A DNA stretch of 64,000 bases, from assembly GCF_011038845.1 (NCBI RefSeq), contig NZ_JAAKDW010000002.1, forward strand, positions 62,001 through 126,000, written 5' to 3'. Below the pieces are notes generated by a model. The model searched no databases. It had not been told where the DNA came from and was given only the letters and a program-made list of their open reading frames with translations. The position numbers and the translations under genes are program-made. Position 1 is the stretch's first letter. Each line of letters starts with the position of its first letter. The stretch comes from Enterococcus sp. ZJ1622 (GTDB lineage Bacteria; Bacillota; Bacilli; Lactobacillales; Enterococcaceae). Below are positions 48,599 to 56,839 of this stretch, in pieces.

Positions 48599-48647
48599 AA
48601 AAAAGGTGGAACTTTCGCTTATGCATAAGCGGAAGTCCACCTTTTTT
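48599..48647. terminator. Bidirectional terminator between ntpJ and gloA
   Basis: AAAAAAGGTGGA / TCCACCTTTTTT outer stem and CGCTTAT / ATAAGCG inner stem; A run on one side and T run on the other, so it works for both convergent genes. Confidence 0.93.
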
Positions 48648-48648
48648 G

Positions 48649-49020
48649 TTATCCGCGGATAACTTCGATCTTGTAGCCATCTGGATCGACGACGAAATAA
48701 TAAGAAGGAGCAGTTCCCGGTAATCCTTTCAGATCCGTCACATTTAAGCCAGCAGCTTTATGCTGTTCGTGCAATTCTTCTAGATTGTCCGCAGCAATCG
48801 CGATGTGACCATAGCCGTTTCCTAAGTCATAAGCTTCATGATCATAATTGAAAGTAAGTTCTAGTTCGTAATCATCACCAGGAAGGGTCAGATAGACGAG
48901 CGTGAATTTGTTTTCCGGAAAATCACGTCGACGGCTTTCTTCAAAACCGAATGCTTGTTGATAGAATGCGATAGATGCTTCAAGATCCTTTACTCGTACA
49001 CAAGTATGAGCCATTTTCAT
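48649..49020 (-). CDS. gloA: Lactoylglutathione lyase-like (glyoxalase I, VOC family)
   Basis: 123-residue VOC-fold metalloenzyme. Ligand residues: His in MAHTCVRV, Glu in YELELTFN, His in GYGHIAIA and Glu in YKIEVI. Converts the methylglyoxal-thiol adduct to the lactoyl thioester, removing toxic methylglyoxal from glycolysis. Start ATG at 49020 with AAAGGAGAG upstream. The thiol partner in this organism is not shown. Confidence 0.88.
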   Translation of the reverse strand: MKMAHTCVRVKDLEASIAFYQQAFGFEESRRRDFPENKFTLVYLTLPGDDYELELTFNYDHEAYDLGNGYGHIAIAADNLEELHEQHKAAGLNVTDLKGLPGTAPSYYFVVDPDGYKIEVIRG

Positions 49021-49147
49021 ACAAAATCTCTCCTTTTCTTTTTAATTATCATAACAAAAATAAGTGATGAAATAACGGATTCGTGCTTGTTTATGAGAAA
49101 ATTCTTATGTAGAATGAAAGAAAAAGAGATAAGGTGGAAAACAACTC

Positions 49148-49597
49148 ATGGATAAACCCGTATTTGGCGAAAAAGAACGAACAGCCGACTATCAAGCGCG
49201 TTACGCGGCATATATCGTTATAGAAAGGAAAAATGAAATCGCAGTCATTGAAGCGCCGAATGGGGCCTTTTTTCTGCCGGGCGGAGAGATCGAAGGAAAT
49301 GAGACGAAAGAAGAAGCTGTAGAGCGTGAACTGATGGAAGAAATGGGCATTGCTGCTACGATCGGCACTTATCTGGGAGAAGCAGATGAATATTTCTATT
49401 CGAATTATCGAGCGACTTATTATTATAATCCAGGCTATTTTTTTGCCGCTGTAAAATGGGAAAAAATAGGAGAACCAACTGAAAAAACAAACAAAGAATG
49501 GTGGGTGACACCTGAAGAGGCCATCCAAAAATTAAAACGTGGAAGTCACCGTTGGGCTGTCGAGAAATGGCTGAGAGAAAAAAATAAACTGCAATAG
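49148..49597 (+). CDS. Nudix hydrolase
   Basis: 149 residues. Nudix box GX5EX7REUXEEXGU is complete: GGEIEGNETKEEAVERELMEEMGI around residues 56-79 (split as GGEIEGNETKEEAVEREL and MEEMGI). The family hydrolyses nucleoside diphosphates linked to X, with Mg2+; substrate is not predictable here. AAGGTGG precedes the ATG. Divergent from gloA. Confidence 0.85.
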   Translation: MDKPVFGEKERTADYQARYAAYIVIERKNEIAVIEAPNGAFFLPGGEIEGNETKEEAVERELMEEMGIAATIGTYLGEADEYFYSNYRATYYYNPGYFFAAVKWEKIGEPTEKTNKEWWVTPEEAIQKLKRGSHRWAVEKWLREKNKLQ

Positions 49598-49680
49598 AGC
49601 GAATCTGCTGGACCGCGGAGGTTGTGAAAAGGCTTTTGACACAACCTCCACCATCCAGCAGATGCTTTCTTGCAGTTTTT
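49590..49680. repeat. Nested palindrome carrying the repeat-family core, also a terminator
   Basis: Three nested stems: CTGCAA (49590-49595)/TTGCAG (49670-49675), ATCTGCTGGA (49603-49612)/TCCAGCAGAT (49654-49663) and GGAGGTTGTG (49617-49626)/CACAACCTCC (49640-49649), then six T. The innermost arms equal the GAGGTTGTGA end of the repeat units at 37213-37574. It closes the Nudix gene and faces the convergent HAD gene. Confidence 0.8.
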
Positions 49681-49692
49681 TCGTCTTATAGA

Positions 49693-50502
49693 TCACAAGA
49701 CGTATTTTTTGATTGCTTCTGCCACACCGTGCTCTTCATTCGAGGTAGTCGTTACGTTCGCTGCTTCTTTGACAAGCGGTACTGCATTGCCCATCGCTAC
49801 GCCTAGACCAGCATACTCGATCATAGACAAGTCGTTCTCATTGTCACCGATCGCCATGATCTCATCTTGGTCGATTCCTAGGTGCTGTGCTAGATTGGCT
49901 ACTGCTGCTCCTTTGCTTGCTTCTTTATTCAACACTTCAAAGTAGTAGGGAGCACTTTTTACTGTTGTATATTTTTCACGGAATGTTTGTGGTAAACGAG
50001 CGATCGCCGCATCTAAGATCGCTGGTTCATCGATCATCATCATTTTTACGATGTTCATATCTGGTGTCATTTCTTCAGGTGTACGGTACTTCAAAGGCAT
50101 TTTGACTAAGCTTGCTTCATGGATCGTATAGGCACTGATGTCCCGATTAGGTGTATAGATAGCCTTGTCATCGATCGAGTGCAGGTGGCTTCCTACGCGA
50201 CGTGCCATCACTTCGATCTCTAAAAAGTCTTCATGGGTCAATCCGTGGCGTGCAATGATTTTTCCGGATTTTGTTTGTTGGACAAGTGCGCCATTGTAAG
50301 TGATGACGTAATCGTTGTCTTGGAATAGATTCAACTCATTCAGCTGTTCTTGGACGCCAGGAAGCGGACGTCCTGTACATAGAACGATCGAAACTCCTTT
50401 GGCTACTGCCGCAGCGATTGCTTCTTTTACTTCTTGTGTGACTTCTCTTTTATCGTTTAGTAAGGTGCCATCGATATCGATAGCGACTAGTTTGATTGAC
50501 AT
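49693..50502 (-). CDS. Cof-type HAD hydrolase
   Basis: 269-residue phosphatase of the HAD IIB group. Motif I DIDGTLL at residues ~8-14, motif II CTGRP, motif III Lys in KGAAV and motif IV GDNENDLSM. Such enzymes dephosphorylate sugar phosphates, FMN/PLP or nucleotides; the substrate is open. Start ATG at 50502 with GGAGG upstream; the ATG 12 bases earlier lies in the ribosome site. Confidence 0.88.
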   Translation of the reverse strand: MSIKLVAIDIDGTLLNDKREVTQEVKEAIAAAVAKGVSIVLCTGRPLPGVQEQLNELNLFQDNDYVITYNGALVQQTKSGKIIARHGLTHEDFLEIEVMARRVGSHLHSIDDKAIYTPNRDISAYTIHEASLVKMPLKYRTPEEMTPDMNIVKMMMIDEPAILDAAIARLPQTFREKYTTVKSAPYYFEVLNKEASKGAAVANLAQHLGIDQDEIMAIGDNENDLSMIEYAGLGVAMGNAVPLVKEAANVTTTSNEEHGVAEAIKKYVL

Positions 50503-50541
50503 AATTTCCTCCAATAATTGTCTTTTTTCAGTTGGTGAGAT

Positions 50542-51915
50542 TTATTTTGCTTCACTCTCAATCAGTGCGCCGTTGCGTATATGACTGGCAAATTCACGAT
50601 AGGTTTCCTCGAAGAGATCATAATGGTTCCGCAACGCAGGGTCTACCATTTCTTTCGGGAAAAAGAACCGTTCATCTCCTTGTTCCTGTCCTGCCAACGC
50701 TGCGACAAGCTGACTGACCTGTGACAATTCTACCAAAGTTCCGTCATTTCTCAAAATCTCGATCTGGGTACGGTGTCTGCCTTCTTCTGGGCGGTAAAAA
50801 TCGTAAGGGAGGTCATAGCTGGAATTGACCGCAGTATAATAGATCGGATTGTAACCAACTTTTTCGACTAATGTGGTCAGTTCTTTGAGTAGCACCGATT
50901 CTCGGTCTCCTGAAAAAGCAGCCGATTTCAATGGCTTGCGATTTAAGAAACGTTTTGCCAGATCGCTCAAAATCGGATCTGGTGATTCTGTCCATTGCGT
51001 GAAATAGGTGCCAAGTACACCATCATCCAGCTTCAAGTATTCTTCTAATGTAAATTTTTCATCAAGGAATGGCAGCAGAAGCTGAGAATGCAACTCGAAA
51101 CTGCTGGAATCTTCCCGGTAGAGCTCATGCGCGCGGTGGAGCAAATGTTCCAGGATGACTTCCATTCCGCGAGAGACAGGATGGAAATAGACTTGGACAT
51201 ACATTTGATAGCGGCTGACGATATAATCCTCCACTGCATGCATGCCGTTCATCGAAAAGGCGATCCCGCCTTCATAAGGACGAATCACGCGTAAGATACG
51301 TGTGAGATCGAAAGTACCGTATTCTGTACCAGTGAAATAGGCATCACGCAGCAGATAGTCCATCCTATCTGCATCGATCTGACTAGAGATCATCTGGACG
51401 ACTTGCGGGTTCGGATACGTCTTTTGAATGACGCTTGCCACTTTTTCGGGAAATCCTTCTTCCACACGATTCAAGATCTGATAGACTTCTGTTTCTGGGG
51501 AAGTAATGATCTCGACCGTGATCGCTTCATGGTTCGTATGAAAGATATGCTCGAAAGTGTGAGAATAAGGACCATGTCCGACATCATGGAGCAAAGCAGC
51601 ACACAAAGTGACTAGCCGTTCCTGATCGTCCCATCCGTCTGCTCCGATTTTTTCCTGAGAAAAATTGCGGGAAAAAATATCGCAAATGCGTCTAGAGATC
51701 TCATAAACGCCTAACGAGTGGGTGAATCGGCTATGCTCTGCCCCATGGAAGGTAAAGGAAGCTGTTCCTAGCTGCTTGATTCTGCGCAAGCGCTGGACTT
51801 CTTTTGAATTGATTAGATCTAAGATTACTTGATGCTGAACATGGATATAGTTGTGCACTGGGTCTCGGAATACTTTTTCCATCGGCAGCATTTGATATTT
51901 ATAAGGGGTAGTCAT
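50542..51915 (-). CDS. HD-domain phosphohydrolase (dNTP triphosphohydrolase-like, YwfO family)
   Basis: 457 residues. HD metal-binding motif: His in RFTHSLGVYE, HD in LLHDVGHGPYSHTFEH and Asp in IDADRMDYLLRDA. The closest characterised relative I recall is E. faecalis EF1143, an HD dNTP triphosphohydrolase controlled by dNTP binding. It would trim dNTP pools. GGAGTG precedes the ATG at 51915, four bases after the lipL-like stop, so the two genes form one unit. Confidence 0.87.
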   Translation of the reverse strand: MTTPYKYQMLPMEKVFRDPVHNYIHVQHQVILDLINSKEVQRLRRIKQLGTASFTFHGAEHSRFTHSLGVYEISRRICDIFSRNFSQEKIGADGWDDQERLVTLCAALLHDVGHGPYSHTFEHIFHTNHEAITVEIITSPETEVYQILNRVEEGFPEKVASVIQKTYPNPQVVQMISSQIDADRMDYLLRDAYFTGTEYGTFDLTRILRVIRPYEGGIAFSMNGMHAVEDYIVSRYQMYVQVYFHPVSRGMEVILEHLLHRAHELYREDSSSFELHSQLLLPFLDEKFTLEEYLKLDDGVLGTYFTQWTESPDPILSDLAKRFLNRKPLKSAAFSGDRESVLLKELTTLVEKVGYNPIYYTAVNSSYDLPYDFYRPEEGRHRTQIEILRNDGTLVELSQVSQLVAALAGQEQGDERFFFPKEMVDPALRNHYDLFEETYREFASHIRNGALIESEAK

Positions 51916-51919
51916 CTTA

Positions 51920-52729
51920 TCACTCCTTTAGTATGTTTCGCTGGTTCATTCGTTCGATCTGTTTGTCCCATTGTTCAGGAAGGATTTCTTTTTCCAGCCA
52001 TATGGACGAATCGATCGAAGTGCTAGGTGTATAGAGTCGATCGAAGGCTGCGATGAATTTTTCCTTGACTTCATCGATCGTAAAGGGACGATCCAGCAAT
52101 TCCTCTAAAGTAGCCATCGTCTGCGGATCGACCGCGGGATAGCCATCCGTCCCGAATCTCTCTTTTAAGGCACTCTGATAAAACTGCTGCATTGCTTTGC
52201 CTCTTGAAGCCTGATCGCCGTTCACACTTAAGTACATCATAACAGATATGCCATTTTTTATGCGTCGCTGGGCGATCCCAGCAAATTTTTTTCCATCGAT
52301 ACTTAAATCGTAAGTACCGGGGCAATAAGAATTTGGAATCTCGAAAGCCCGGATTTTTGCTTCAGGGAAGGCTTCGCGGGTCAGAAAAAGCATTCGTTCA
52401 TAAGCATCATCAATGGAAATCTTGTTCTGATCACTTTGAGGAAAAATCAGGGAGATATTCAGTACCCCTTCATCTGAGACGATCCCAAGACCACCAGAGT
52501 TTCGGACGACAGGCGTATAGCCAAGAGTTTCGATCAATTTTATCCCATCATTTAAATAAGGCGTTCGCGTATCTTTCATACCTAAAATGATGGTCTGGTC
52601 ATACTGCCAGAAATGCAGGAAAACCTGTTCCTGTTGTTTCGAATATTCCGTTAAGAGATCAGTCAACGCAAAGGGAGAAAAATCGTTTTTATGATAGACA
52701 TCCTGATCTAATCGGATAGCAGGCTTCAT
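51920..52729 (-). CDS. lipL: Octanoyl-[GcvH]:protein N-octanoyltransferase-like (LipL)
   Basis: 269-residue member of the biotin/lipoate ligase fold. The signature NSYCPGTYDLSI, with Cys136 as nucleophile, and GKKFAGIAQRR, with its Lys, match B. subtilis LipL rather than LplA ligases. LipL moves octanoyl or lipoyl groups between carrier domains of 2-oxoacid dehydrogenases. Upstream gene of the HD-domain gene. An LplJ-type lipoate ligase is the alternative, but the Cys is against it. Confidence 0.83.
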   Translation of the reverse strand: MKPAIRLDQDVYHKNDFSPFALTDLLTEYSKQQEQVFLHFWQYDQTIILGMKDTRTPYLNDGIKLIETLGYTPVVRNSGGLGIVSDEGVLNISLIFPQSDQNKISIDDAYERMLFLTREAFPEAKIRAFEIPNSYCPGTYDLSIDGKKFAGIAQRRIKNGISVMMYLSVNGDQASRGKAMQQFYQSALKERFGTDGYPAVDPQTMATLEELLDRPFTIDEVKEKFIAAFDRLYTPSTSIDSSIWLEKEILPEQWDKQIERMNQRNILKE

Positions 52730-52891
52730 TTCACCAGCTCCTTTGTATAAATTCCTTGCTCCAGTTCGTATTATACTCTAAAATCAAAAAAGATGTTTTG
52801 CCAAAAACACAAAGCACAATCGTACAAGTTGGTTGACAAAACAGGAGAAACTAGGAACAATGTAGCTATGAGTAGTAAAGGAGAATGTATA

Positions 52892-53329
52892 ATGGAATTA
52901 TCTCAAGGAACACCGATCTCTATCCAATTACGCACAAAAGTGAAACAGCAAGGCGAAATACAAGATTTTTATTTTGATTTGAAAGGACAGATGGTCAAAA
53001 TAGGTGACACGCTATACATACGTTATAAAGAGATCCAGGAAGAATCCGGGCAGGAGATCCCAGTGACGATCAAATTGATTCCAGATGGGCATGTCCAGCT
53101 GATCCGCGCAGGCGAAATGCGTATGCGCCTGAAGTTCGGCTATAAAGAACGCTTGGAGACAACGTATCGTACACCTTATGGAATGATCCAAATCCAAACA
53201 TTCACAAAAGAGCTGCATGTCAGTTTGAAGGATCGGCCAACTGCTGGAAAAGTACGAATCGATTACGATCTATTCATGGGTCCGGAAAAATTGGGCGAAT
53301 ATTATCTGACCTTAGATTTTACCGCTTAA
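52892..53329 (+). CDS. DUF1934 family protein (YwiB-like)
   Basis: 145-residue small beta-barrel-type protein (calycin-like) of unknown function. The core IQLRTKVKQQGEIQDFYFDLKGQ and the closing LGEYYLTLDF fit the family. AAAGGAG before the ATG at 52892 fixes the start; a longer frame from 52793 lacks a ribosome site. In Bacillus ywiB lies near argS and rpoE; here rpoE follows directly. Confidence 0.85.
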   Translation: MELSQGTPISIQLRTKVKQQGEIQDFYFDLKGQMVKIGDTLYIRYKEIQEESGQEIPVTIKLIPDGHVQLIRAGEMRMRLKFGYKERLETTYRTPYGMIQIQTFTKELHVSLKDRPTAGKVRIDYDLFMGPEKLGEYYLTLDFTA

Positions 53330-53403
53330 AACAAAAGAAAAGTTTGATTTTTTGTGTCGGATTTTGTATGATAAGGGATAGACTGTGAAAGGACGTGTCC
53401 TGA

Positions 53404-54024
53404 TTGGAAATTAGTGTATTTGAAGGTGCAAACAAAAGCGAATTATCAATGATTGAAGTCGCACATGCGATCTTGGAACAACGTGGCGATGTGATGGATT
53501 TTTCTGATTTAGCGAATGAGATCCAAACATATCTTGAAAAATCAGACAGTGAAATTCGTGATTCACTCGCACAATTTTATACTGACTTGAATATTGACGG
53601 TAGCTTTATTTCATTAGGCGACAATCGTTGGGGCTTGCGTTCATGGTATGCCATCGACTCAATCGATGAAGAAGTAAATCATGGAATAGACGAAGAAGAT
53701 GAAGATACACCTCGTCGACGCAAACGCAAAAAAGTCAACGCATTTATCAATGATGATGAAGATGCAATCGATTATAACGATGATGATCCAGAAGATACTG
53801 ATTTGTCAGAAGAAGATGATGACGATCTGTTTGATGATGACGATGATGACGACGAAGAAATCGCCGCTTATAATTCTGATTTACAAGAAATCGGTGCAGA
53901 CGATACAAGTGATGACGAAGAAGAATTGCCAGGAAATATCGAAGAAGATCTAAGTATCATTGAAGATGATGACGATGACGAAGATTATGATGATGAAGAA
54001 TTTTCTGATTCTGAAAAAGAATAG
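53404..54024 (+). CDS. rpoE: DNA-directed RNA polymerase delta subunit
   Basis: 206 residues. N-terminal HARE-HTH domain (residues ~10-90, [20 protein letters not shown]...NRWGLRSWY), then a highly acidic low-complexity tail of Asp and Glu. Delta raises RNA polymerase recycling and sensitivity to initiating NTP levels. TTG start at 53404 with GAAAGGAC. Followed by a strong terminator. Confidence 0.94.
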   Translation: MEISVFEGANKSELSMIEVAHAILEQRGDVMDFSDLANEIQTYLEKSDSEIRDSLAQFYTDLNIDGSFISLGDNRWGLRSWYAIDSIDEEVNHGIDEEDEDTPRRRKRKKVNAFINDDEDAIDYNDDDPEDTDLSEEDDDDLFDDDDDDDEEIAAYNSDLQEIGADDTSDDEEELPGNIEEDLSIIEDDDDDEDYDDEEFSDSEKE

Positions 54025-54041
54025 ACTGTCTATTTTTTTTG

Positions 54042-54087
54042 ACTGCAACAACCAGCCGGTGATCCGGTAGGTGTTGCAGTTTTTTTA
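54042..54087 (+). terminator. Intrinsic terminator of rpoE
   Basis: ACTGCAACA / TGTTGCAGT outer stem with a CCGG-containing inner stem and seven T. Confidence 0.92.
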
Positions 54088-54147
54088 TGCATAAAAACTG
54101 CGGCAAGTACGTGATTTTACTGGCGAGATACATAAAAATAAAAAATC

Positions 54148-54174
54148 TGAAACTTTTTACGTAGGTGGTACGTC
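54148..54174 (+). promoter_or_regulatory. ECF sigma promoter of the sigV operon
   Basis: -35 TGAAAC (54148-54153), 17-bp spacer, -10 CGTC (54171-54174). This matches promoters read by SigV/SigX-type ECF factors and implies autoregulation. The leader is only about 30 bases to the coding frame. Confidence 0.88.
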
Positions 54175-54206
54175 ATAATAAGTGAGGCAGAAAGGAGAGG
54201 AGAGTT

Positions 54207-54710
54207 ATTTTTACAGGATACAAGAAAAAAAGACGGATCGAAAAATATAAACAATTGCTTCAAGAACTCATCGAAAACGAGTGGGACAAAATGTTTCGGA
54301 TCACGATGAATTATGTGCATAACAAAGAAGAAGCGCTAGACGTGATGCAAGACAGCTTTCACAAGGCATTGAGATATTTTGAAAAAGAAAAGGAAATCGA
54401 TCATTTTACTGCTTGGTTTTACCGGATATTGGTTCGTACTGCTGTTGACAGTTGGCGAAAGAACAAACGCCATCCCTTTGAGGCATTAGAAGACCACATG
54501 CCGACACCAATACGTCCATCTAAGATCTCTTCAGTAGAATTGCAGATGATCCTGGAAAAAATCGATAGTCCTGAAAAAGAAATATTGATCCTCTACTTTT
54601 TTGAAGGCTTCCGATTAAAAGAGATTGCAGAAATTCTAGAGTTGAATGAAAACACAGTCAAAACAAAAATGTATCGTTCATTAAATATCTTGAGGAAAAT
54701 TTTAGAATAA
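54207..54710 (+). CDS. sigV: ECF sigma factor SigV
   Basis: About 167 residues if translation starts at ATT 54207; no ATG, GTG or TTG lies in frame between the ribosome site AAAGGAGAGGAG (54191-54202) and TTG 54255. The frame is open through this stretch (FTGYKKKRRIEKYKQL) and homology to SigV seems to begin before residue LQELIENEW. Sigma region 2 is seen in EEALDVMQDSFHKAL and HFTAWFYRILVRTAVDSWRK, region 4 in LRLKEIAEILELNENTVKTKMYRS (written in part). E. faecalis SigV answers lysozyme. Autoregulated by the ECF promoter, followed by rsiV and pgdA. Confidence 0.85.
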   Translation: MFTGYKKKRRIEKYKQLLQELIENEWDKMFRITMNYVHNKEEALDVMQDSFHKALRYFEKEKEIDHFTAWFYRILVRTAVDSWRKNKRHPFEALEDHMPTPIRPSKISSVELQMILEKIDSPEKEILILYFFEGFRLKEIAEILELNENTVKTKMYRSLNILRKILE

Positions 54711-54726
54711 AGGAGAGACTGATGCG

Positions 54727-55623
54727 ATGTATTCTTCCAAAGAAAACTTAAAAATACTCAAACAAGCGTACAAACAACAAGAACTACCGAAAGGGGCTAG
54801 AGAAGAGATCCTTCAAAGATATTCGATCGAAGAACAATCGCTGAAACGAGCGCTCCGAAAAAAGAAGCAATTGCATGGAGTAGTTCTTTCTTTCGTGATT
54901 GCCATGATGGCATTAAGCAGTATTTTTTTCAGCGACCAAGCACGCAGTTTCGCTGAGGATTTACCACTGATCGGTTCAGTGATCGAATTGGTCTTAGGTA
55001 GACAGTTCACAGATAAAAACCAGAAAATCGATATTCGAGTACCTGCTATCACACAAGGAAGCAAAGAAGATCCAATGATCAGCGGGTTGAATCAAAAATA
55101 TTTTCAAGAAGCAAAAGCAGATTACGAACAGGCGAAAAAAGAATATGGGGATGTCCAAGCGGAGCATTTCCAAGTGAAAGGTGATTATCAGAAAGTGTTA
55201 GATGATGAGCGTTTTTTAGTCATCGAACGAGATCTCACTCAGACAGCAGCGGATAGCCATACAGAAAAAAAGTACGACACAATCGACAAGAAAAATGGTG
55301 TCCAGTTATCTTTGCCACTCTTATTCAAAGATGATACGTATATTTCGGCTTTGACAAAAGAAGTAGAAAAACAAATGGCTGAACAAGTCAGACAAGATCC
55401 TTCGAAATATTATTGGACGCAGCAGGATTTTGATGAAGGAACGATCGAAAAACCAGCGTTAGTCACACCAAAACGAGACTTTTATCTGAACAAAGAACAT
55501 CAGTTGGTCTTGGTGTTTTCACCCTATGAAATCGCTCCAGGATATATGGGGAATCCTGAATTTGTTATTCCTAAGTCGGTAACGAGACCTCTTTTAGTTT
55601 CACCGGATTATCTAGATCATTGA
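54727..55623 (+). CDS. rsiV: Anti-sigma factor RsiV (lysozyme-sensing)
   Basis: 298 residues. Short cytosolic sigma-binding N-terminus (~1-48), one membrane helix (GVVLSFVIAMMALSSIFF), then an extracytoplasmic DUF4163/DUF3298 domain to the end. In B. subtilis and E. faecalis RsiV binds lysozyme directly, is cut by signal peptidase and by the RasP/Eep protease, and frees SigV. AAGGAG lies before the ATG; 16 bases after sigV. Cytosolic N-terminus here lacks an extended zinc motif, as expected for RsiV. Confidence 0.88.
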   Translation: MYSSKENLKILKQAYKQQELPKGAREEILQRYSIEEQSLKRALRKKKQLHGVVLSFVIAMMALSSIFFSDQARSFAEDLPLIGSVIELVLGRQFTDKNQKIDIRVPAITQGSKEDPMISGLNQKYFQEAKADYEQAKKEYGDVQAEHFQVKGDYQKVLDDERFLVIERDLTQTAADSHTEKKYDTIDKKNGVQLSLPLLFKDDTYISALTKEVEKQMAEQVRQDPSKYYWTQQDFDEGTIEKPALVTPKRDFYLNKEHQLVLVFSPYEIAPGYMGNPEFVIPKSVTRPLLVSPDYLDH

Positions 55624-55673
55624 AACTTTTATTCGTGAATCCTGACTAATAAACATTTAAAGGAAGAGGATGC

Positions 55674-56540
55674 ATGTCGAAAAGAACGTTTTTATTATTG
55701 GGAAGTATGATGCTTTTGCTCCTTTTATTTCTAGAAGTCACTACGGTTGCTTTTCTTAAGACCTCTCAACAAACTGGAACGCCTCAGTCTATTGAGAGGT
55801 CCCAGTACAATAAGAAAAAGAAAGGGAAAGCAAAAGAAAACTCTATGTCTGCCGAAAGTAGCGTAAAGGCCAATCAAGCCAAAAGCACAACAGCGAAAAA
55901 GGATGAACCTGCACAAGAAACGATGAAACCAGCATACACCAAAAGCGTAGCAATCACCTTTGATGACGGTCCCAATGCAGCTACCACACCACAACTGCTG
56001 CAGATCTTAAAAGAAAAAAAGGTTCATGCAAGTTTCTTCGTGTTAGGTGATAAAATTGAAAAACATCCTGACATAACCAAAAAAGCCATAGAAAATGGAA
56101 ATGAGATAGGGAGCCATACCTTCGATCATCAAGATCTGTCTAAATTATCTGTTGCTGAGATCACAGCAGAAATAACCAAAGCAGATGAGGAGATCAGAAA
56201 ATCCATAGGAGAAAGGCCAGCGTACGTCCGACCACCTTATGGCTCAATAACAAGTGAAGGGGCAAGAATCATCAATCGCCCAATCATTGAATGGTCAGTC
56301 GATTCACAAGATTGGAAGACAAGAAATCCTGAACTGATCGTGCGGCAAGTCCAAGAAACGGTTTATGACGGGGCCATCATTTTGTTCCATGATATCTATG
56401 AAGAGACGGTCGCAGCGATTCCGCAAATCATTGATTACCTTCATTCACAAGGATACCAGCTGTTGACAGTTGGAGAACTGCTAGATCACCCAACTGCTGC
56501 AGAAAACTATTACGGGCGGAATGATCACCGCCCAGCTTAG
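55674..56540 (+). CDS. pgdA: Peptidoglycan N-acetylglucosamine deacetylase
   Basis: 288 residues. N-terminal membrane anchor (LLLGSMMLLLLLFLEVTTVAF), a Lys/Ala-rich linker, NodB deacetylase domain from ~residue 88. Motif 1 TFDDGP (Asp97/Asp98), motif 2 SHTFDH, motif 3 RPPYGS and motif 5 LFHDIYE. It removes acetyl groups from wall GlcNAc and makes the wall resistant to lysozyme. It is third in the sigV operon, so the sensor, sigma factor and effector are together. ATG 55674 follows AGGAAGAGG. Confidence 0.9.
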   Translation: MSKRTFLLLGSMMLLLLLFLEVTTVAFLKTSQQTGTPQSIERSQYNKKKKGKAKENSMSAESSVKANQAKSTTAKKDEPAQETMKPAYTKSVAITFDDGPNAATTPQLLQILKEKKVHASFFVLGDKIEKHPDITKKAIENGNEIGSHTFDHQDLSKLSVAEITAEITKADEEIRKSIGERPAYVRPPYGSITSEGARIINRPIIEWSVDSQDWKTRNPELIVRQVQETVYDGAIILFHDIYEETVAAIPQIIDYLHSQGYQLLTVGELLDHPTAAENYYGRNDHRPA

Positions 56541-56610
56541 CCAAAAGAGCGGGCAAATGTTTTATGCTTTTGTGTCTTTTGGTATGAAATGACTTAGTAT
56601 AGATCGAAAG

Positions 56611-56652
56611 AAAAAAGCTGACCTTCGCTTTCTCGCGAAGATCAGCTTTTTT
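56611..56652 (+). terminator. Intrinsic terminator of the sigV operon
   Basis: AAAAAAGCTGA and TCAGCTTTTTT with CTTCGC/GCGAAG inside, T run in the 3' arm. Confidence 0.93.
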
Positions 56653-56708
56653 CTCTTTAAAAATTAAGGAAGCAAACACTTGCAAAATATGCTAAAATAG
56701 CAATATAA

Positions 56709-56780
56709 CGCGTCCTGAGGGAATCGAACCCCCGTCTCAAGAACCGGAATCTTACGTGATATCCACTACACTAAGGACGC
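56709..56780 (-). tRNA. tRNA-Arg (anticodon CCG)
   Basis: 72 nt on the minus strand. Acceptor GCGTCCT/AGGACGC, T loop TTCGATT, anticodon loop TTCCGGT, giving CCG. No encoded CCA. It reads CGG codons, uncommon in this low-GC genome. Confidence 0.92.
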
Positions 56781-56839
56781 AAGCACTGGGATAATTGTAA
56801 CCAAATAGAAAAAAAATTACAAGGGGATTGGACAAAAAA

